The notes under the pieces are model-generated. The model did not search any database, had not been told where the DNA came from, and saw nothing but the letters and a program-made list of their open reading frames with translations. DNA of 64,000 nt from Leptobrachium leishanense (taxonomy: Eukaryota > Chordata > Amphibia > Anura > Megophryidae), in the NCBI GenBank assembly GCA_009667805.1, contig CM019064.1, positions 268,503,662 to 268,567,661 of the forward strand, in the 5' to 3' direction. This document shows, piece by piece, positions 53,131 to 62,381 of the stretch; the first letter of the stretch is position 1, and the number at the start of each line of letters is the position of its first letter. Position numbers and translations under genes: made by a program.

Positions 53131-53732
53131 AGGGGTTACGGTGTGACGGCACTGTTGCCGACGCTAAAAGCTGAATTTTAAAGCACCTATTGTTACTTTC
53201 ATCCAAAGCCTGCATAAGTTTCACAATAATTTAGCCAAAAAAAACACTAAACTTTTTCTGCGCGTCCTAAAATGTCTTTTCATACAGGCTGCCGCCCCAA
53301 GCAGTTTTTATGGATAGATTAAAGGAAAAGCATTTAACGTCATATGAAACGTCATCTTTTTGTTTTTAAGTGTTTCTATACATCCTACAAATCTGCCACT
53401 TCACGGGCAGGTTATGGGGACCTCCTAGGCACGATATTTGAAGGAATTTTTCGTTTTTATTTTTAACCCTTATTTCATGGAAAACTTACTGTCCCTTTAA
53501 AAACTTTTTTTTAAAACTTTTTGTCCTTGTTTCCTGTCCCCCAGGGCACTACCAGGACCCCCATACACCTTTTCTGGCAAATATGTAGCATATATGCCCT
53601 CTTGGAGGGCACTCTAAAAAAACGAATTTTCAGCCCCCTTGACTTGCATGGGGGTTCGGGTTCGGTCCCGAACAAATGGGAAGTTCGGGTTCGGGCTCGA
53701 ACCGAACTCGGGGAGTGTTCGGCTCATCCCTA
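53131..53732 (+). repeat. hAT right subterminal region and terminus
   Basis: Non-coding. 53530-53732 matches the right side of the composite at 5335-5510, showing that both come from one hAT family. It ends in TTCGGGTTCGG-type words and GCTCATCCCTA. Confidence 0.8.
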
Positions 53733-54166
53733 GTGGGCACAGGGTGAATAACAGATATTTATAGAGAATATGTGAAACATTATTGAATAACTTACCCCGT
53801 TCGTAGCGTGTTGCCTGGCGAGACGCTAGATCCCATAGGGGCGTGGCGTCAAGCTGGAGGCAAGTACGCATAAAATGACGTCAGTATACAGCGACCATAG
53901 CGTCTCACCTAGATGGTAACCAGGGAGACGTGTCTGCGCTGGGGTTTAAAAACAACAAGGAGGACGGTAATATACATTTAAACAATGAATAAACAGTAAA
54001 TAAATAGTAAATAAACAATAAATAAATAAATAAATACTGAGGAGCATCAAACAATGCAGAAGTATGGATACGGGTTGTATTAAGGAAGGAGGCATACTGA
54101 TAGAACGAACCGCCACTGAGATGTGCAGCCGTGGAGAAGTGTATCACTGCATCAACGATCGAGACA

Positions 54167-54885
54167 GTGCATAATGTATGAAGGATCTTAAGACACAATG
54201 TCATGTTGTCCATCGGGTACATAATAAATGATCAAATGAATCAAGAACAAGGACTCAGCTATTTGTGGAACACTATGAAAATAAAAATAAAAATTAAAAT
54301 AAAACCGAAGAAATGTGCCAGCATAGAAGATGCGTGATGAGAAGTGGGAGGGAACTAGATGGGTAAGTGCCGGACTGGGGCACATAGTGAATGTGTAATG
54401 AGAAACATGTGCAAAGATCACGGACACGCAGATGGTTGAAAATGCATAGTGCTATATACCAGTAATAGACATGTCTGGCCATAAAAAATAAAATAAAAAA
54501 AAAAAGTAGTCTATTAAGATGCCACCAAAAAAGATTGTGTTTGAAACCCTTACTAGCATAGTGGGACGATGCTAGTGAATAATAGACAGTGTAAGTGGAT
54601 ATAGATGAAAAAATGTTGGTATATCGCTGTGATATAAAATGTGGTGAGCTAAAAGCATAAAAGTCATGAGAAAACCAGTGTAATGTACTGTGTATATGAG
54701 TGAATGTAGTGTATGAAAATGGATGTAGCATAAGTAAGTGATGAATAAAACTATCTGAAAATGATCGAGTATTTGGATATATATGTGTAAGTGAAGAGTA
54801 TGAATAAAAAACAAATACAAGTGTCAAAAATATATTGAGTGAAAAAGAACGTATTGAGTGAGAAAAATGAGCGTGAAAATAAAAT
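54167..54885. other. Left-arm-only segment of the palindrome; no gene
   Basis: A/T-rich, with many GTGxATGT and AATAAAA words, absent from the right arm. A 246-codon minus frame covers much of it and the next segment, but it reflects skewed composition and has no domain. Confidence 0.5.
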
Positions 54886-54989
54886 AAATAAGAATGTGGG
54901 ATAACAGAGTTGGCCCGAGCTAGGGCAGAGTATGAGAAGTGAGATGTGTCAGAAATGAATAAAAATGAAAATAAACATGAAAATAAAAT

Positions 54990-55195
54990 AAAAATAAGAA
55001 TAATATCATTATTTTTATTTACATTTATTTTCATTTCTATTTTTTTATTTTTATTTTAATTTTTATTTTTATTTTTATATTTATTTATATTTCATTTTCA
55101 TTTTGTAATTTTGAAATTTTCATTTATCTATTCAATTATTTCATTCTTATTTTTTTATTTTTTGTATTTTTAATTCTTATTTTTATTTGTATTTT
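54990..55195. repeat. AT-rich centre of the large palindrome
   Basis: Almost only TTTATTTTT/AAATAAAA words, degenerate (TTTTAT)n. It is the loop of the foldback. Confidence 0.85.
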
Positions 55196-55723
55196 CATGT
55201 TTATTTCCATTTTTATTCATTTCTGACACATCTCACTTCTCATACTCTGCCCTAGCTCGGGCCAACACTTTTATCCCACATTCTTATTTATTTTATTTTT
55301 GATCGTTGATGCAGTGATACACTTCTCCACGGCTGCACATCTCAGTGGCGGTTCGTTCTATCAGTATGCCTCCTTCCTTAATACAACCCGTATCCATACT
55401 TCTGCGTTGTTTGATGCTCCTCAGTATTTATTTATTGTTTATTTACTGTTTATTTACTGTTTATTCATTGTTTAAATGTATATTACCGTCCTCCTTGTTG
55501 TTTTTAAACCCCAGGGCAGACGCGTCTCCCTGGTTACCATCTAGGTGAGACGCTATGGTCGCTGTATACTGACGTCATTTTTATGCGTACTTGCCTCCAG
55601 CTTGACGCCACGCCCCTATGGGATTGAGTGTCTCGCCAGGCAACACGCTACGAACGGGGTAAGTGATTCAATAAAGTTTCACATATTCTCTATAAATATC
55701 TGTTATTCACCCTGTGCCCACCA

Positions 55724-55757
55724 CCTTGATAAAGGCCCCTGGGAGGACCGAAACGTC
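55724..55757 (+). ncRNA. Hammerhead-like motif, right arm of the palindrome
   Basis: Same motif as 42214-42251 on the opposite strand: TTGATAA, stem GGCCC/GGACC with one mismatch, GAAACGTC. The same two departures in the first core box are present. Confidence 0.5.
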
Positions 55758-55860
55758 GGCTGTTGATGCACTTGGGCATCTTTTTAATGCATATTGAATA
55801 AAACATTGCTTTTATTATTTTGTTCTAAGTCCTGGTGTGCGTCCTTTTCCACTTGGTCTA

Positions 55861-57029
55861 TATATATATATATATATGAACTATTGTTTTTTTTATAAAT
55901 AAGGTGCATTATATGAAGTCTGTGGTTTATTTGTATCTATAATGAACACTTTATCCTAGAACTGAAAGATCTGGTTAAAAATTACCCAGAGACTTGTGAT
56001 CTCATGTAATAATAAACGGTAGCTGCAAGGGCCCACGTTAATTAGTGACAGGGGAGGTAATAGATTGCAAACTCTTTTTTTTTAGTCCAAATGTGTTTGT
56101 TTGCAAATAGTGAATGAAATGTGTCAGCTGCATTTCACTGCTGGACTAGGTGTCTTGGAAACTGCTAAGATTAATTCAATGTATTTCATCCCACTCACTA
56201 ATGACTATCTCACTAATGTCACATCAAATCAAACACAAAAACAGTTATTCTTACATTCCACTTACTTGTGATATTTCTTCCAGTACCACACAAGACTGAC
56301 TTACACATACAAAATGTTAATCTGTATTAAGGGGGGGGGGGGGGTAAATATGAGTACAACAAAAAATAGGCAGACATAGAAACCAAATTCTCAGGCACTA
56401 AGTTTAGTCTGAATTGTTCGCTATTTCTTTTTAAAACATTGAGTATATTGAAAAAAATATTCAGCATTTTAGGCTTGTATCTTTGGATTCTGACAAATGG
56501 GACTGGGAGTGGGATGTATTCTATTACATTTCTATATATTGCAAATAAAATGACACATTGTATTCCTCACTCTACAAACAGCAGTAAAACATAAAAACAA
56601 AACAGGTGAGATGCTCACCCACCGGTAAATGCTCATTTGTTACAATGTACTGAGCACAAATAAAATATCCAGGAGCAATTCCCTCACTCCCCAACGCTTT
56701 GAATGTTTCGTGCTCCTTATTTAGGCTTTGCCAAAGTATGTATGGTGGTGTGAGTCATACATATACAGGGTTATTCAGAGACTATACTGAATTCACTGCA
56801 GGAATTTGATTCCCCGAAGTGCAGGCAACGAGTCGGTGACATTTCAGTGCTCTCTGAATAACCCTTTCGCTGTTGAGACATTTCACGCCTGTGTGCTGAG
56901 CTCATTTTTACCGCTTTTGCTCATCATGTTTAAACACGATTTGAAGCCACATTTTATTAAATGACCCAGACATATTATATATTGTTCTTTCCGACAGACT
57001 CCGCAGATTCATAATATACCATTATTATA
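55861..57029. other. No gene; small repeats only
   Basis: Holds a (TA)n tract (55860-55876), a G13 run at 56331-56343, a degenerate hammerhead-like tail on the minus strand at about 56690-56745 (TTTGGCAAAGCC ... GAGCACGAAACATT), and a complete family B MITE at 56766-56865. No coding signal. Confidence 0.5.
56766..56865. mobile_element. Family B mini-MITE, 100 bp
   Basis: The terminal inverted repeat GGGTTATTCAGAGA / TCTCTGAATAACCC encloses only about 70 bp. A fragment of a related, longer element is at 20395-20484. The terminus is close to that of family A (CAGGGTTATTCAAAGAG), so the two families may share a transposase source. Confidence 0.7.
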
Positions 57030-58646
57030 CAGTTGTGTTCAAAATTATTCAACCCCCAATGCTGTAAAGGGTTTTAGGGAATTTAGTGTACATTTGTAAT
57101 TGTATTCAGAATGAAATCCTACAAGGACTTTTTAAAGAACCATATGCAACTAAAATTACATCAATTGGTTTTGTAATACAGTAGTAAATGTTTCTTTTGT
57201 GGATTCTTCATTGACACAATTATTCAACCCCTTAAAGACTACCACTCTGAAGAACAGAGGTTCATTCAAGTGTTTTCAATCAGGTATTGAAAACACCTGT
57301 GGATGTCATGGAGCAGCAATAAAGCATAATAAGCACCAATTAGGCAGCTTTAAAATGACTGTGATACTCAGCTCCTTCTAGACATTTACTGGTGTGGTTA
57401 CAAACATGGTGAAGTCAAGAGAATGGTCCAGGAAGACAAGAGAAGAGGTGATTACTCTTCACAGGAAGGGCAATGGCTATAAGAAGATTGCAAAGATGTT
57501 AAACATACCAAGAGAGACCATAGGAAGCATCATTCGCAAATTCAAGGCAAAGGGCACTGTTGAAACGCTACCTGGTCGTGGCAGAAAGAAGATGCTGACT
57601 TCGACTGCTGTGCGCTACCTGAAGCGTAGAGTGGAGAAAAGTCCCCGTGTGACTGCTGAGGAACTGAGAAAAGATTTGTCAGATGTGGGTACTGAAGTTT
57701 CAGCTCAGACAATAAGGCACACACTGCGTAATGAAGTCCTCCATGCCAGAACTCCCAGGCGCACCCCCTTGCTGTCTCCAAAGAATAAGAAGAGTCTACT
57801 GCAGTATGCCAAAAGTCATGTGGACAAACCACAGAAGTTTTGGGATAGTGTTCTGTGGACTGATGAAACAAAATTAGAACTGTTTGGGCCCATGGATCAA
57901 CGCTATGTTTGGAGGAGGAAGAACAAGGCCTATGAAGAAAGGAACACCTTGCCTAATGTGAAGCATGACGGGGGGTCAATCATGCTTTGGGGCTGTTTTG
58001 CTTCTGCAGGTACAGGGAAGCTTCAGCGTGTGCAAGGTACCATGAATTCTCTTCAGTACCAGGAGATATTGGATGACAATGTGATGCAGTCCGTCACAAA
58101 CCCGAGGCTTGGGAGACGTTGGACCTTTCAACAGGACAATGATCCCAAGCATACCTCCAAGTCCACTAGAGCATGGTTGCAGATTAAAGGCTGGAACATT
58201 TTGGAGTGGCCATCGCAGTCACCTGACTTAAATCCGATTGAGAACCTCTGGTGGGACTTAAAGAAAGCAGTTGCAGTGCGCAAGCCTAAGAATGTGACTG
58301 AACTGGAGGCTTTTGCCCATGACGAATGGGCGAAGATACCCGTAGATCGCTGCAAGACACTTGTGTCAAGCTATGCTTCACGTTTTAAAGCTGTTATAAC
58401 TGTAAAAGGATGTTGTACTAAGTACTAAGATTGAATGTCACTTGGGGGTTGAATAAAACTGATAATGATGTGAGCACAGAAAAGACATTTGTGGTTATTT
58501 CATTATAAATGTTATGTTATATTTGTCTGACCTACACGTGCCTCTTTGATTTAATTGTAAGCAAGATGACTGAATGATCAAAATCAATGTCAAACTGGCC
58601 AAAACACTCAATTTCAGTGGGGGTTGAATAATTTTGAACACAACTG
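57030..58646 (+). mobile_element. Tc1-type DNA transposon copy 2, complete, 1617 bp
   Basis: Flanked by TA (57028-57029 and 58647-58648). The outer 28-bp terminal repeats begin CAGTTGTGTTCAAAATTATT, and each end has a second inner copy of the ATTATTCAACCCC core (57214-57233 and 58441-58460). This gives the IR/DR layout seen in Sleeping-Beauty-like elements. The single transposase ORF is intact. Confidence 0.95.
57394..58428 (+). CDS. Tc1-type transposase, DD34E, intact (344 aa)
   Basis: The N-terminal bipartite helix-turn-helix (about 1-110, EVITLHRKGNGYKKIAKML and a second helix block AVRYLKRRVEK) includes the GRGRKK linker at 61-66. The DDE catalytic domain has D157, D248 and E283, the last two separated by 34 residues. 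A glycine-rich loop GGSIMLWGCF lies near 193-202. Length is normal for the family. It excises the element and joins it at TA dinucleotides. The ATG at 57394 is followed five codons on by another ATG in frame, and either could start the protein. Only a handful of residues differ from copy 1. Confidence 0.95.
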   Translation: MVTNMVKSREWSRKTREEVITLHRKGNGYKKIAKMLNIPRETIGSIIRKFKAKGTVETLPGRGRKKMLTSTAVRYLKRRVEKSPRVTAEELRKDLSDVGTEVSAQTIRHTLRNEVLHARTPRRTPLLSPKNKKSLLQYAKSHVDKPQKFWDSVLWTDETKLELFGPMDQRYVWRRKNKAYEERNTLPNVKHDGGSIMLWGCFASAGTGKLQRVQGTMNSLQYQEILDDNVMQSVTNPRLGRRWTFQQDNDPKHTSKSTRAWLQIKGWNILEWPSQSPDLNPIENLWWDLKKAVAVRKPKNVTELEAFAHDEWAKIPVDRCKTLVSSYASRFKAVITVKGCCTKY

Positions 58647-58648
58647 TA

Positions 58649-59333
58649 TGTATACTTCATGTCCTGCCTGAATATTGTAAAAAAAAATCAATAAAATTTG
58701 AATTTTCAATCATCTGCAGCGGGTAAAGTGTTTTTTTTTCACATTTTATCATACGAGTTTTTGCGTTTATATTTTCTATGGGATGCACTTGTTAAAAAAA
58801 TTAGAAATGGGGAATCGTTACATTTTTTGGGGGGAATTACGTGATTTTTAGCAAACGCACCCCATAGTAAAAAATCATTAGTGCAGCATCATTGTTCACA
58901 TTATAATTGAAATGTGAACAATATTGCTGCATTAATAAAAAACGCACACAAACAAAAAACACGTTTTTATTTTTTTCTTATTTTATTTTTTTTAATAAGT
59001 TTTATTTTTTTATTTTAAACATGGTTATGTTAGGTATCATTCGAAAGGCCATGCTCTGGCCTTTCGAATGATATCAAACATGCCCCCTCTTGCTGCTCCG
59101 TTCGGGAGATATGGGGGTTCAAAGGAACCCCCTATCTCCACCAGGGGATTTCCTTAGGACAGCTAGGGGTTCCCCGGCTAACTGACGTCATCGCGCCATG
59201 CGAAGAGCTTTGATTCAGGAAGTTTGAATCATTTGGACAGCTTGAGCTATGCAATTTGCTGGGCTGGCTCAGTGCTGCCACTGCTGTCTGTGTGGTGATT
59301 TGCATACACAGCAGCCGGCAAACTGAAAGGAAT
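58649..59333. other. No gene; foldback motifs
   Basis: Contains two short palindromes: TGTTCACATT / AATGTGAACA at about 58894-58922, and a perfect 15-bp stem ATCATTCGAAAGGCC with its complement (59036-59050 and 59058-59072, 7-nt loop). The latter is followed by GGGGGTTCAAAGGAACCCCC, another foldback. Probably old MITE cores. Confidence 0.55.
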
Positions 59334-59752
59334 AAAAAAAAGTGGAGGACAGAGAAGGATGGCGAGGGAGCGTGGAGCAGGTGAGTATGTGAACTTTTTT
59401 AAATTTCATATTTTATTTTACAGGTTATTTTAATATTAAAACCACCACAGCAGCAGTGACTTAATGGATAGATCCTGGGGGAATTTTGACAATACACTTC
59501 AAAGCAATTAAAAAAAATGTTATGATTATCGTACATTTCTACTTTTATTATTTTTTGTAGATAAATTTTCCCATGCCTTCAATCTTTCAAATCATCCCTA
59601 AAACGTATTACTTTAGAGAAATCTATAAGCTCATTCTATAATCCCCCAATGCACCTTTCCTAATCTATCTCTTCTTGAGAAACCTATATGCGGGTCAAGC
59701 AGTAAGAGGGAGAACTGGACATGGAACCACTGATTGGTTCAAAATTGGGAAA
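59334..59752 (+). repeat. Left copy of a ~420-bp duplication flanking the Penelope-like element
   Basis: Matches 62382-62807 with a handful of substitutions and small indels. It starts at an A8 run before GTGGAGGACAGAG and ends at ATTGGGAAA. Its right part encodes RNLYAGQAVRGRTGHGTTDW, an RTE-like RT remnant that continues only beyond the right copy. Confidence 0.9.
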
Positions 59753-59991
59753 TCTTATCATGCAGAAGTCACAAGACAACTCTTTGATAGAACAAACTAT
59801 AAAGTTCTTAAATCTAATCCTACCGCCCAAATTATTATCTTAATTAGAAACGTTGTACAGGCAGCCCTCGATGAGGGGACCATTTCAGATAGAACTGGAA
59901 AAATTTTATGTACAAAATTCCCTACCATTCCTGTCTTTTAAATCTTGCCTAAAGTGCATAAAGGGGTACTTCCACCACGGGGCGCCCAATT
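59753..59991 (+). pseudogene. Penelope-like RT, N-terminal part with stop and frameshift
   Basis: YHAEVTRQLFDRTNYKVLKSNP and AALDEGTISDRTGKIL precede FPTIPVF, then a stop at about 59939 where related proteins have Tyr before ILPKVHKG. A one-base loss in the CGGGGCGCCC run at about 59980 shifts the frame into the main ORF. Confidence 0.82.
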
Positions 59992-61554
59992 GTGGCAGGC
60001 ACTGATTCAGTCTTTCAGCCTTTGGCCATGTTTGTGGATCAGTTTCTACAACCCTTGGTACCAAAAATAAAATCATTTTTGAAAGATACGAAAGATTTTC
60101 TATTGAAGTTACGTGATCTGGTGTTACCAATTGGTTCGATCCTTGTTACACTTGACGTTAATAGTTTATATACGTCTATTCCTCATAATGAAGGCCTTAG
60201 GGCCGCAAGAAAACATCTTGCTGAATCGGCCATCTCTGGTAAAATGTTGGACTTTGTGTTAAGTTTACTAGAGATAGTTTTGAAGAAAAATTACTTCAGA
60301 TATGGTGCCATCTTTTACGAACAGAGTAAGGGGACCGCTATGGGTGCCAATATGGCACCAGCATATGCTAACCTCTATATGTCTTCGTTTGAGGATGCTC
60401 ATGTTTGGTCTAATAACCCATTCCTGGATAAGGTATTTACCTGGTTCAGATACATTGAAGACTGTTTTCTCATTTGGAATGGTAATGTATGTGAGTTACA
60501 GCAGTTCTGTGAGTTTCTTAACTCTAGGAACCCCAACATTGCCTTCACTATGGAATACAGTCATGTAAGTGTACACTTTCTAGATGTACTGGTCTATAAG
60601 GAGGGCAACAAACTAGCTACTGATCTTTATGTCAAACCTACAGATGCTAATAGCTTCCTCGATTTTTCTAGTTACCACCCTGTGGGACAGAAGAAGTCCA
60701 TTCCTTATAGCCAGATGCTACGCGTCAAACGTATTGTGAGTGACCACGCAAGACTCGATACTAGGCTCCATACGTTGAGTACAAAATTTCGAGATAAAGG
60801 TTACACTAGAAGAGTCCTGAAACAAGCTCAATTAAAAACTTCTGGAGTCACCAGGGAGGAACTTCTACGTGACGTTCCCAGGAGGAAAATGGATCGGGTT
60901 CCATTTGTGAGTACATATTCACCTCTTTCCAGAGACATTAAAAAGATCATTAGATCAAATTGGCACATTTTACAGAGTGATAGAGAAGTAGGTCATTTGT
61001 TCTCTACCCTTCCTGTATTCGCCATGCGAAGAACCAGGAATATACGTGACCAGGTTGTTAGAGCTGACTCTTCCCCTAGAGCAAAACAAACGTTTCTCTC
61101 AACTCCAGTTTATGGTACATATCCATGTTTACAGTGTAATCACTGTAATGGTATCAGTAAAGGCGATACATGTACTCACCCCCGTACGGGTGAAGGTATT
61201 AAACTTAAAGGTTTCTTTACTTGTCAATCTGATTTTGTGGTCTACCTTTTGAAGTGTCCTTGTAGTTTAGGGTACGTTGGTAAAACCACAAGACCCTTTG
61301 AGGACCGCATCTCAGAGCACAAGACCTCCATTCGTAGTCTTACATCTGATCTTCCTGTAGCTAGACACTTCCGAGAATTTAGACATAACGTCTCACAATT
61401 ACGCTATCAAATTCTAGACAAGATTCTTCCCTTATCACGGGGTGGTGATCGAGATAGGTTATTTCTACAAAGGGAGGCGAAATGGACGTATCTGTTGGAT
61501 ACAGTGTCCCCTCATGGTCTCAATGAGAAGCTTGAGTGGCACTGTTTCCTATAG
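59992..61554 (+). CDS. Penelope-like RT (partial) and GIY-YIG endonuclease, 520 aa
   Basis: RT motifs LVTLDVNSLYTSIPH (51-65), GTAMGANMAPAYANLYM (114-130) and WFRYIEDCFLIW (151-162). In the last motif the YxDD box reads YIED (154-157), with Glu for the first catalytic Asp. A Cys cluster follows (C379, C382, C385). The C-terminal nuclease has VVYLLKCPC (416-424), GYVGKT (427-432), Arg near 439 and His 443, the GIY-YIG fold used to nick the target. The shown Met is internal to the native protein. Vertebrate Penelope-like groups Neptune and Poseidon are likely relatives. I cannot choose between them. Confidence 0.9.
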   Translation: MAGTDSVFQPLAMFVDQFLQPLVPKIKSFLKDTKDFLLKLRDLVLPIGSILVTLDVNSLYTSIPHNEGLRAARKHLAESAISGKMLDFVLSLLEIVLKKNYFRYGAIFYEQSKGTAMGANMAPAYANLYMSSFEDAHVWSNNPFLDKVFTWFRYIEDCFLIWNGNVCELQQFCEFLNSRNPNIAFTMEYSHVSVHFLDVLVYKEGNKLATDLYVKPTDANSFLDFSSYHPVGQKKSIPYSQMLRVKRIVSDHARLDTRLHTLSTKFRDKGYTRRVLKQAQLKTSGVTREELLRDVPRRKMDRVPFVSTYSPLSRDIKKIIRSNWHILQSDREVGHLFSTLPVFAMRRTRNIRDQVVRADSSPRAKQTFLSTPVYGTYPCLQCNHCNGISKGDTCTHPRTGEGIKLKGFFTCQSDFVVYLLKCPCSLGYVGKTTRPFEDRISEHKTSIRSLTSDLPVARHFREFRHNVSQLRYQILDKILPLSRGGDRDRLFLQREAKWTYLLDTVSPHGLNEKLEWHCFL

Positions 61555-62253
61555 CTGCGCCTATGAGGCATCTGCAGTTTAGATGAGCTGTTTTTTCCTT
61601 CCCCCTTGTACCATACTCCTCCTCCTTACTTAACCACCTTATGTCATGTGTTGTGACTATAGATCTGCTTCTTTTAGGACATATATTGTTCCTTTTGTTT
61701 TAATTAGATCATTAGCGTATGCTTTGTGGTTTATTTTATGGTTTATTACACTTGTCACGTTGGTTGTTATCACTGCAAGGTTAGGCAAGGCTTTGATTTA
61801 TTTCATTTTTACAGATTGGACCTGTCTTCTGGTCCTTCCAGACACCATGGAGATGTGGAGATCATTACAAGGAGTTTAAACCACACCATTGAGTTATTAT
61901 CTACCGAATATAAACATGATTTGAGGTTATCTATATGCTGATTGGCTCCAAACTGCATTTGGGCATTGCGCGATCTTGCGCATGCGCGGTTCCGCTCTCG
62001 CCGGCTTCACGGGGCGGTCCTTGACCGGTGCTTGCTTCCTGTATCGATTGTTCGCCATTGTTGTAACGCCGGCTGGCGTACTTAGTTGCAGCATGGACCT
62101 ATGTGAAGTACCTGTTACCTACAAACGGTATGAAAGTGTTAATGAACGGTTTCTGATTACTTTATTCTCTCCATGATTGTGTGGAATTTCTGTACCGCCT
62201 ACCCTGTGTATGTAATATATATAAGGGGATACTCTGTATTGTATGTATTGGGG
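61555..62253 (+). other. 3' non-coding region of the Penelope-like element
   Basis: Between the ORF and the hammerhead motif. Small frames here (61646, 61976) have no recognisable domain. It contains GC-rich GCGCATGCGCGG near 61978. Confidence 0.6.
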
Positions 62254-62301
62254 CACTTTGCACTGAGGAAAGGGTTGTATCCCTGAAACGTCTGTATGTG
62301 T
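62254..62301 (+). ncRNA. Hammerhead ribozyme candidate with intact catalytic core
   Basis: CTGAGGA at 62263-62269 satisfies CTGANGA. Stem II is AGGG/CCCT with a 6-nt loop (62271-62284). GAAA is at 62285-62288, followed by CGTC, which gives a two-pair stem III and predicted cleavage after C62292. Stem I can form from CA/TG next to the core and CAC/GTG further out, with an internal loop. All core positions match. The very short stem III is like the minimal hammerheads reported in Penelope-like elements, which are thought to act best as dimers. Confidence 0.75.
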
Positions 62302-62381
62302 GGTCTCTTTTCTAATAAATGAGGTGGCACTAGTGCATCTTGGCTACAGCAGCGCTGTTTGATCTCCTTTTTTTGCTTCCC

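Larger units (their letters stand above)
42261..53732 (+). mobile_element. hAT transposon, 11.5 kb including nested insertions, TSD GTGGGCAC
   Basis: Ends TAGGGATGAGC and GCTCATCCCTA, with a perfect 8-bp duplication GTGGGCAC (42253-42260 and 53733-53740). Subterminal tandem arrays lie at both ends (42640-43330 and 52475-53130), with a BED-finger transposase gene between. Nested inside are a Gypsy (45833-51246) and a hammerhead-repeat palindrome (51949-52219). The C-terminal part of the gene is inverted. Without insertions it is about 5.8 kb. Confidence 0.92.
42114..55860. mobile_element. Large palindromic (foldback) element with hammerhead-like motifs in both arms
   Basis: The left arm 42114-42260 plus 53741-54166 pairs with the right arm 55301-55860. 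A second pairing (about 54885-54990 with 55195-55300) continues inward, so the right arm lacks the ~720 bp at 54166-54885. Each arm has a hammerhead-like motif, a GC-rich part with GACGTCA, and CATTTAAACAATGAATAAACAGTAAATAAA-type repeats. An 11.5-kb hAT is inserted in the left arm, and the right arm shows the empty site. I infer a head-to-head pair of Penelope-type terminal repeats. Confidence 0.75.
59753..62381 (+). mobile_element. Penelope-like element (RT + GIY-YIG), 5'-truncated, with 3' hammerhead
   Basis: Starts abruptly inside the N-terminal RT region and ends in TTTTTTTGCTTCCC against the second copy of the target segment. Coding order is RT then GIY-YIG nuclease, as in Penelope-like elements of animals. 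A ~0.8-kb 3' region with a hammerhead motif at 62254-62301 follows. Stop, frameshift and an altered catalytic box indicate it is dead as a source of protein. Confidence 0.92.

Noticed and set aside
54294..55034. 246-codon minus-strand open frame
   Set aside because: It lies in A/T-skewed sequence of the foldback, rich in F, Y, S, H and I because of composition, with no domain and no conservation in the opposite arm.
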